This document shows positions 44,176 to 64,000 of a DNA stretch of 64,000 bases, piece after piece. The stretch comes from Takakia lepidozioides (lineage: Eukaryota > Streptophyta > Takakiopsida > Takakiales > Takakiaceae): NCBI GenBank assembly GCA_030704615.1, contig CM060731.1:94468756-94532755 (forward strand), written 5' to 3'. The notes under the pieces are model-generated. The model was not told the origin of the DNA and did no database searches. It saw nothing but the letters and a program-made list of their open reading frames with translations. Each line of letters starts with the position of its first letter. Position 1 is the stretch's first letter. A program made the translations under genes and the position numbers.

Positions 44176-44800
44176 ATGTCTGTCAGATTACCAGATGTCA
44201 TTTTGAACACTGCCCCTGCCCTGGTGGACATGTATGCCAAATGTGGGTGCATCGAGGATGCCAAGGGAGTGTTCAACACTATAGCTGAACGAGATGTGGT
44301 GTCGTGGAGTGCGATGCTTGCAGGGTATGCACAACAGGGGTGCGGGATGGAGGCTCCAACCTATGAGCAAATGATGGGGGAAGGGGTGAAGGCCGCCGAC
44401 ATAAGGTTTGTGTATGTTTGCAGTATGTCTGGCAGCCCTGGAAAAGGGTAAAGAGATCCCTGATGACATGATCAAATCTGCAATTGTACCAGATGTCATC
44501 CTGAACACTGCTCTGGTGGCCATGTGTGCCAAATGTGGTAGCATTGAGGATGCTAAGGGAGTGTTCAACACTATGGCTGAATGAGATGTGGTGTTGTGGA
44601 ATGCGATGCTTGAAGGGTGTGCAGAGCAGGGGCGCCGGATGGGGCTTTGGAGACCTGAAAGCAAATGATGGGGGAAGGGGTGAAGTTCGACCACATCATG
44701 TTTGTGTGCGTTTGCAGTGCGTGTGCAAGCCTGACAGCCCTGGAAAAGGGCAAAGAGGTGTATGGTTGCATCACCAAAGCTGGAAATGTACCAGATGGAT
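44176..44800 (+). pseudogene. PPR-repeat fragments, tandem
   Basis: Two consecutive PPR blocks: LVDMYAKCGCIEDAKGVFNT with ERDVVSWSAMLAGYAQQGCG (44218-44345), and a second with CAKCGSIEDAKGVFNTMAE followed by a stop (44520-44582). Helix-turn-helix repeats of about 35 aa are evident. The second block runs without a break into the 'WVDGQLE' fragment at 44797. Confidence 0.75.
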
Positions 44801-45129
44801 CAATAGCTATAAGAAACCTGCATGGGTAGATGGTCAACTAGAAGCCGCAGCAGCAGCGGCACAATGATAAACTCAGGCACTGGTAATGAAGGCACCTTCT
44901 TCAACACATTTCACCCTATTTTTCCCTCTTATCAGAATCAGCCCTAAATTTTCATGTTGAATTCTGCAAGTTAGCTGGTTGAGTGAGCCTTTGATAGTTT
45001 GGAGTGACTTTGACATGGTACTGCCAATGTGACAATAGGGAAGTATCCAGAAACAGGTAACAACTGAGACGAGGAGAAGCTGCGGAATGAATACTTTTCT
45101 AACCCCAGTCAATGGTGGGACAATCAAGG

Positions 45130-45690
45130 CAAAAAGGTGAATGCCTGTCAGATTACCAGATGTCATTCTGAACACTGTCTCTGCCCTGGTGGACATGTAG
45201 GCCAAATGTGGGTGCATCGAGGATGCCAAGAGAGTGTTCAACACTATGGCTGAACGAGATGTGATGTCGTGGAGTGCGATGCTCGCAGGGTATGCACAGC
45301 AGGGGTGTGGGATGGAGGCTTTGGAGACCTATGATCAGCAAATGATGGGGGAAGGGGTGAAGCCCGCCGACATAACGTTTGTGTGCGGTTTGTAGTGCGT
45401 CTGGCAGACCTGGAAAAGGGCAAAGAGATCAATGGTGACATCATCAAATCTGCAATTGTACCAGATGTCATCCTGAACACTGCTCTGGTGGACATGTATG
45501 CCAAATGTGGGAGCATTGAGGATGCCAAGGGAGTTTTCAACACTATGGCTGAACGAGAGATGGTGTCGTGGAGTGCGATGCTTGTAGGGTGTGCACAGCA
45601 GAGGCATGGGATGGAGGCTTTAGAGACCTATGAACAAATGATGGGGGAAGGGGTGAAGCCCAACCGCATCACGTTTGTGTGCAAGCTCCA
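45130..45690 (+). pseudogene. PPR-repeat fragments, near-duplicate of 44176-44800
   Basis: The best-preserved frame is 45383-45690: LEKGKEINGDIIKSAIVPDV, LVDMYAKCGSIEDAKGVFNT, MVSWSAMLVGCAQQRHGMEA, YEQMMGEGVKPNRITFVC. It then runs into KLQITYDSLW of the other family at 45685. The upstream block near 45190 carries a TAG in place of the Tyr codon of MYAK (gacatgtaggcc). Confidence 0.78.
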
Positions 45691-46525
45691 GATTACCTAT
45701 GATTCCCTGTGGATCAATATCTACTACCAACCTGCATGGGTAGATGGTTAACTAGAAGCTGCAGCAGCAGCGACACGATTGATAAAATCAGGCACTGCTA
45801 ATGAAGGCACCTTCTTCAACACATTCCAACCTGTTTTTCCCTCTTATCAGAAACGGCCATGTTGAATTCTGCAAGTTAGCTGGTTGAGTGAACCTTTGAT
45901 AGTTTGGAGTGACTGACATGATACTGCCAATGTGACAACATGAAAGTATCCAGAAACAGGTAACAGAGATAAGGAGAAGCTGTGGAATGAATACTTTTCT
46001 GACCCCAGTCAATGGTGGGACGATCGAGGCAAGAAGATGAATGCTTGTTGGATTATAGAGAGTAGCAGATGCAATTGAGCATAGGAACTAGTGTGATAAG
46101 TAGGGTTGGGGTGTTTGCTGGAACAACTCTAGGCTGTCATTGTCAGCTGCTAGCAGCAAGCCAAAGATGAATGCATGATTTGTAGGGTGACATACCCTAT
46201 TGCTGAAATCTGGCCCTCTTGGATGAATCTGGACCTTCAACTATCCATGGATTACAAAGAGTAGTAGATGCAATTGAGCATAGGAACTAGAGTGATAAGC
46301 TGATTTGGGTGTTTCCTAGAACATATGTAGGCTGTTATTGTCAGCTGCTAGCAGCAAGGCAAAGATGTATGCATGGTTTGTGCAGAGGCATGGATAGCTG
46401 AAGGAGCAGGGATGGAGTGTGGGTCCAGATTCATCCAAGAGGGCCAGATTTCAAGCATAAGGTTACCTATGATTCCCTGTGGATCAATAACTACAAGAAA
46501 CCTGCATGGGTAGATGGTCTATCAC
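45691..46525 (+). repeat. Composite repeats including 'WVDGQLE' scraps
   Basis: Two partial copies of the 'TYDSLW...PAWVDG' block lie at 45685-45790 and 46400-46525. They alternate with the cagctgctagcagcaag unit (46145-46160, 46343-46358) and the tggataca-type unit. No intact gene is present. Confidence 0.5.
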
Positions 46526-47600
46526 TGACCAAAAGGTAGGAAAGTAGTTCATGGCTTTTAGCATGCCTGCGGAGACGTAATGTAGATGTAGTATGTCACC
46601 TTTTATCATGGCTGGATTTTGTTGACTCTGTTCCAAGACTTACTGTCTTGGATTCTATTCTGTTTTTTGAATGGTGAATCTTCAAGAGCATTTGGATTTG
46701 CAGATTCACTTCGAATGTATGGGAATTGTAGGAGAATTATATGAGAATGTATGAATCACTTACATACCACTCTGTCAGTGGTATATGTAAGACTGTGACA
46801 ATATGCAAGAGTGGCTGTACTCCTCCAGATGTAGCCCCAATCACTTACATACCACTCTGGTAGTAATAATTCAAAAACATGGTTCCTACTTCGTGGGACA
46901 CACTGGATGACTTAGTCAATGGTTTTAGCACACACCTAACCACTACATCAATACTGGTAGAACCACTTCGTCAGTGGTTTAGCACACAACCTAACCACTA
47001 CATTGATACTGGTAGAACCACTCAGTAAGTGGTTTTAGCACACATCAATACTATTAGAACCACACATTCAGTGATAATATACATTGTTTATTCTCGTTTC
47101 ATGACTATTAGAGTCATTTAAGTCTCACTCACAAAGTTGTTTGTGAAGTCATTGCATTTTTCAGCACATTCCTAAAATAGGGCACGTGATCATTTGCAAT
47201 ATCGCCACGTGTCCAGGTAATGGAGCTCATAATCGTCTAATTGGATTCGGCTACGTGTCCATATGGATACGGACACGTGTCCGTCCATTGCTAAGTATGA
47301 TCGACGGAGTCGCTGCGTCCACGTCGTATACGGTGGAAGTGGTCTATGTTCTGAAGTGGTTAGTTTACCACTGTGACACGTAAGCGAACAACTGGACTCG
47401 GAGGCAAGTGATCATAACCACTGTCTTTCACCACTTCGGACACGTCATGTCTTTAACCACTGCTGAGTCAAGATCCACTGGGTCTAGACCACTCTGGGGC
47501 CAGAGTGGTTGGGTGTCTTTTCCCACTCAAAATGAGTGGTTACCAGAGTGGTTATTCCGCGTTTTTCTTCTAGTGTTTAAGAGAGTACCTTGTATCCTCT
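46526..47600. other. ACCACT-rich non-coding region, possible CACTA remnant
   Basis: Dozens of accact/agtggt motifs occur between 46770 and 47560. The region ends near cttctagtg (47567-47575), which resembles a CACTA terminus. No matching left end was found. Confidence 0.4.
46921..47075 (+). repeat. 55-bp tandem repeat, three copies
   Basis: Units at 46921-46975 and 46976-47030 share ggttttagcacaca.cctaac and actggtagaaccact. A third, shortened unit lies at 47031-47075. Confidence 0.8.
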
Positions 47601-48658
47601 CTTTGTTGTGTAAGAAAAGAAGGGATCCGACGATCTGGTGAAGGTCCATGACCACTCAGCAAGATCAATATCGAGCTCTGCCAAAGGCCTTCCAAGAATC
47701 CACACAAAGGTATTGGATATTAGCTAGTCATGAACTGTGACAGATAACGGGGGTAGTGGGTTGAATGCCTTATCTTGTGAAGTCCAGCAGCAAATCCTAA
47801 TCGGGGTTAGAGGAATTGGTTGAATGAACTGGGGGATTGTTGAAGAAAGAGTAAGCGCCAGAGTTGTTGTGTTGATATGAAAGTTGAAGATCGTGAACTG
47901 CTGTGGTGAAGCGTACAAGACAAAAATGACTGATAACTGACCTTGGTAAATGGCCAAGCCCCACGTATTGTCCACCAACACCGGGGGCTGATCCCAGGAT
48001 GGCTAACCATCGAGGGTATATGGATGTGACGAGGGCTTGATATCCCCTGTTCGCCCTCCCCTTTGCCACTAGATCTGAGATCGATTCTAGGGGTTGGAGG
48101 GCCCTATTTTTCAGATGTTGTTGATCTGGTCGTTTATTAATTTGATTAAAAGGGTCTCCGTCCCCTTTCATAAAATAATAATAATAATAATGATAATAAT
48201 TAAAAAATATTATAAATGCTACCCCAGAACATAAGGTGCCACCCAGGTGATTCGTTGTAGGGGGCGCATATCGACGAGGGCACCTAATCCTTACCGATAC
48301 CGTCCGCCGTGTCGTACGCCCGTTGACGTCGTCGCTCTCCGTCGTCGTCGTCGTCCGTCGAACGTGCGCGTGTGGCAGTCTGCCTTCGCCTCTCTCTCTC
48401 TCTCTCTCCTCTCTCTGTCGGGCACCGTCGCATGGTCGGGTCGGTCGGTCGCCCTCTCGGCATGTGGGTCCACCTGCGTACACCCAACTTTACAGAGTGT
48501 CTGCTCACTTTTCATATTCAATCCTCCATTCTTCAGATTCTTTCATAATGCGTGTGCCGCTCTCCTTGTCTTCTGCTAACAGCTAGATCGACGGCGATCT
48601 TCTGTCGGAGGTATCCTTCAGCCTTCCGACGTATTGAATACTGGGGACTGTGTGTGTG

Positions 48659-48695
<37 letters not shown>

Positions 48696-48946
48696 CATAT
48701 ATACCTGAATGTAGAATGGAGAGAGGCGGATCAATGAATATTGTGACCTCCAAAAACAGTAATTGGAGCTGTGTACAAGTAATTTTGGCATTCGATCACT
48801 TGCCGGTTTATTGTCCCTCTTTGTGTCGTGGTAATTTTGATTACAATTGGATACATCTTTTTCTAAGTTTGCGTCCGTTCTGTGATGGCCTCCTTCACCC
48901 CATTTTTCGGTCGTCTCTAGTGTTCTAGTGTTGCATTACTGTTGAA
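47601..48946. other. Intergenic stretch upstream of the BEACH gene
   Basis: No convincing gene. It contains a TAA/TGA-type trinucleotide tract at 48177-48200, a GC-rich segment at 48250-48480, (CT)n at 48391-48416 and (GA)n at 48662-48693. CT/GA tracts are common near plant promoters, but no start site can be assigned. Confidence 0.45.
48662..48693 (+). repeat. (GA)n microsatellite
   Basis: About sixteen GA dinucleotides, 1.45 kb upstream of the BEACH gene start codon. Confidence 0.9.
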
Positions 48947-48959
48947 ATGTACATTATGA

Positions 48960-49830
48960 GATTGGCGGGGGCATTATGTGACAAGCAGCGATGGCAATTG
49001 CTTAAGACCAGAAACGCTGATCAGTTTTTTAGAGACATACGCGTGTCACGGTTTCGAAGGTTCGGATTCAAAGCTATGGAAGAGGACCTGCTCCAAGGTT
49101 GTCCTCAGATTACTGGGTTCTCCAGCCATTCAATTGAAGAAGGATGCACCTGCATTACTCATCGTCTAGGAATACTAAACCTCCCCCAGCCGGTTGTGGG
49201 GTTTCAGCTCACCACGGTATATGAGAATTCCCACCGTGCTGGTGCACAGTCGACGAGAATCTGGTTGCGCTCAATTCAGTTTCAATATATGGTCTGACAT
49301 TTGAGATCAGACCAAAAAGCAAGAAGTGGAGGCCAGCACGCCTCCTTCAGCCTTCTAGCTTGCAACAGAGTGCGTGTGTGAGAGAGAGATCACTCCAAGG
49401 GTTCCGATGCCAGAGCTCTGGAGTCATATCGTCCAACTTTATAGAGATAACTTTTTCGGTTTTCAATCACCAAGGTTTATGACATGGTTTACTGAATGTG
49501 CTGCATTAGCCAGTCTGGTAGCAGGTTGGCTCAAATGTGCAATGTGGGCAGGTTCGATTGGGTTCTGAACTTCTGGGTTTGTCGGCCAAAAGCTAACGGG
49601 TGTCTATACTCTCTCACCAAGCGTCCACCAAATGTCTACTGGGTGGATGGGGAACTCTTTAAACCTGTGAAAGGACAGGAAGTAGCATGGTCATATCCAA
49701 AGGTTCTGTAAGCTGAGCGCTTGTACACTGATTTTGAAATTTTCTCTGCAGGCAACCCAGTAGCTTGGAAGGATGCGAGCCAAGATGAAAAAGTTCTGAC
49801 ATATTATGGTTGCGGTCACCTGTCATAGTA
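48960..49830 (+). other. Unrecognised possible coding segments
   Basis: Protein-like stretches occur in different frames: SDGNCLRPETLISFLETYAC (48987 on), MPELWSHIVQLYRDNFFGF (49408 on), and PKANGCLYSLTKRPPNVYWV (49585 on). The last is followed by a plausible GT donor (49710) and an acceptor at 49752. I recognise no family. They may be a degraded gene or an untranslated upstream part of the BEACH locus. Confidence 0.25.
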
Positions 49831-50146
49831 CTCTGTTTTCACTTGATATCCTGGTTGCTTTTTTCTGATTGGCAAACAGCTTTCTCTTTCCTCTCTGCCT
49901 CTTCCTTTCTCTTTTGAAATCCAAGTCACTGGAATTAGCCTCCCTTATTTGTCTGGTCTTATATGCAAGGATGGGACCCATGGTTTGGGTTTTCACAGAG
50001 CCCTCTCTATCCAACCACATCAAGTCCATGGATGTTTATGGTGCACTTTCTCTGAACTATTTCCAATTTTTAGTGCAGCCAATCAGTAGTCAATAACCCT
50101 AGCATTCAAAGAAGAAGCTTCTGCCGCCAGAAATTCGAGAACAGCC

Positions 50147-63744
<13,598 letters not shown>

Positions 63745-64000
63745 ATCTGACATCATTTAGACCACCTCATTAAGTTCAGGTTCTTGGTCCTCTCCTTTCC
63801 ATCATGCGTTGGTTAGGCATGAAAGTCAGCATTTGGGTAGAATGTTGCAATGGAGGGGTGCACTATGAACTGTAGAGGCTCTGCAGCGATTTTTGTCTCT
63901 TAAAGGTACGCTTCCAGATCAATGTACATTATGTCTTTTGAGCCAGTTCAGTTCACCCTTTGGTTTTTTCATTTTGACTGAGAGGTTTTGTAGGATTCGT
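63745..64000 (+). other. 3' flank of the BEACH gene
   Basis: No clear AATAAA signal lies within the remaining 256 bp. Probably 3' UTR. Confidence 0.4.

Noticed and set aside
44176-45690. A functional PPR gene
   Set aside because: The two near-duplicate blocks contain stops and frameshifts and run into an unrelated repeat family on both sides.
47797-48483. 228-codon minus-strand open frame
   Set aside because: It reads through low-complexity CT/CGT and TAA-type repeats (runs of RE, T and Y), has no domain and overlaps microsatellites. Chance frame.

Overview
The window is nuclear DNA of a land plant with a large, transposon-rich genome. The evidence is pentatricopeptide-repeat (PPR) arrays, plant CACTA transposase domains (DUF4216, DUF4218, Transposase_24), an EXORDIUM/PHI-1 fragment, a plant-type ADP/ATP carrier fragment, and copia elements primed by initiator-Met tRNA. 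The PPR style and a FAN-type BEACH-WD40 gene suggest a non-seed vascular plant such as a fern. That placement is inference. Only one gene is intact; almost everything else is nested, decayed mobile DNA.

Layout. 1-4384: decayed Ty1/copia element (end of 5' LTR, PBS, gag-pol, 3' LTR 4005-4384). 4837-7524: decayed L1-type LINE. 8208-9498 and 37418-37750: PPR coding fragments on the minus strand. They are split by one very large CACTA DNA transposon, 9502-37414 (27.9 kb). Its ends are near-identical CACTACAA inverted repeats, it is flanked by a 3-bp duplication (GAC), and the PPR reading frame joins across it. Inside the CACTA, in order: CACTA-like and unrecognised coding remnants, an EXORDIUM-like fragment, an ADP/ATP-carrier fragment, a Ty3/gypsy element (about 14.3/15.5-23.2 kb), an FCP1-like phosphatase domain in frame with a CACTA Transposase_24 gene, a TNP2 C-terminal fragment joined to ribosomal-protein S3a sequence, an S3a pseudogene in partial tandem copies, and a second DNA transposon (28811-33793; 16-bp TIR, 8-bp TSD) carrying an unrecognised coding region and LINE-derived tandem repeats.

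The gypsy element is the most striking coding unit. Between protease and reverse transcriptase it carries a cytosine-5 DNA methyltransferase domain, and it ends in a PHD zinc finger after integrase. It therefore pairs a DNA-methylation writer with a putative histone reader. It is broken by several stops and frameshifts here, so intact relatives must be sought elsewhere.

37.8-47.6 kb is a mosaic of short interspersed fragments: PPR, LINE 3' parts, an uncharacterised multicopy coding fragment, MITE and SINE candidates, and a TNP2 DUF4218 fragment.

50147-63744 (+) holds an apparently intact 21-exon gene for a FAN/NSMAF-like protein (PH/GRAM-like, BEACH, WD40; about 1167 aa). Exon phases agree throughout. 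Its introns hold independent retroelement insertions, two with clear target-site duplications. One, 52471-52836, is a 366-bp terminal-repeat retrotransposon in miniature (TRIM) whose 145-bp LTRs each contain a tRNA-like sequence. This recalls Cassandra elements, which carry 5S rRNA in their LTRs.
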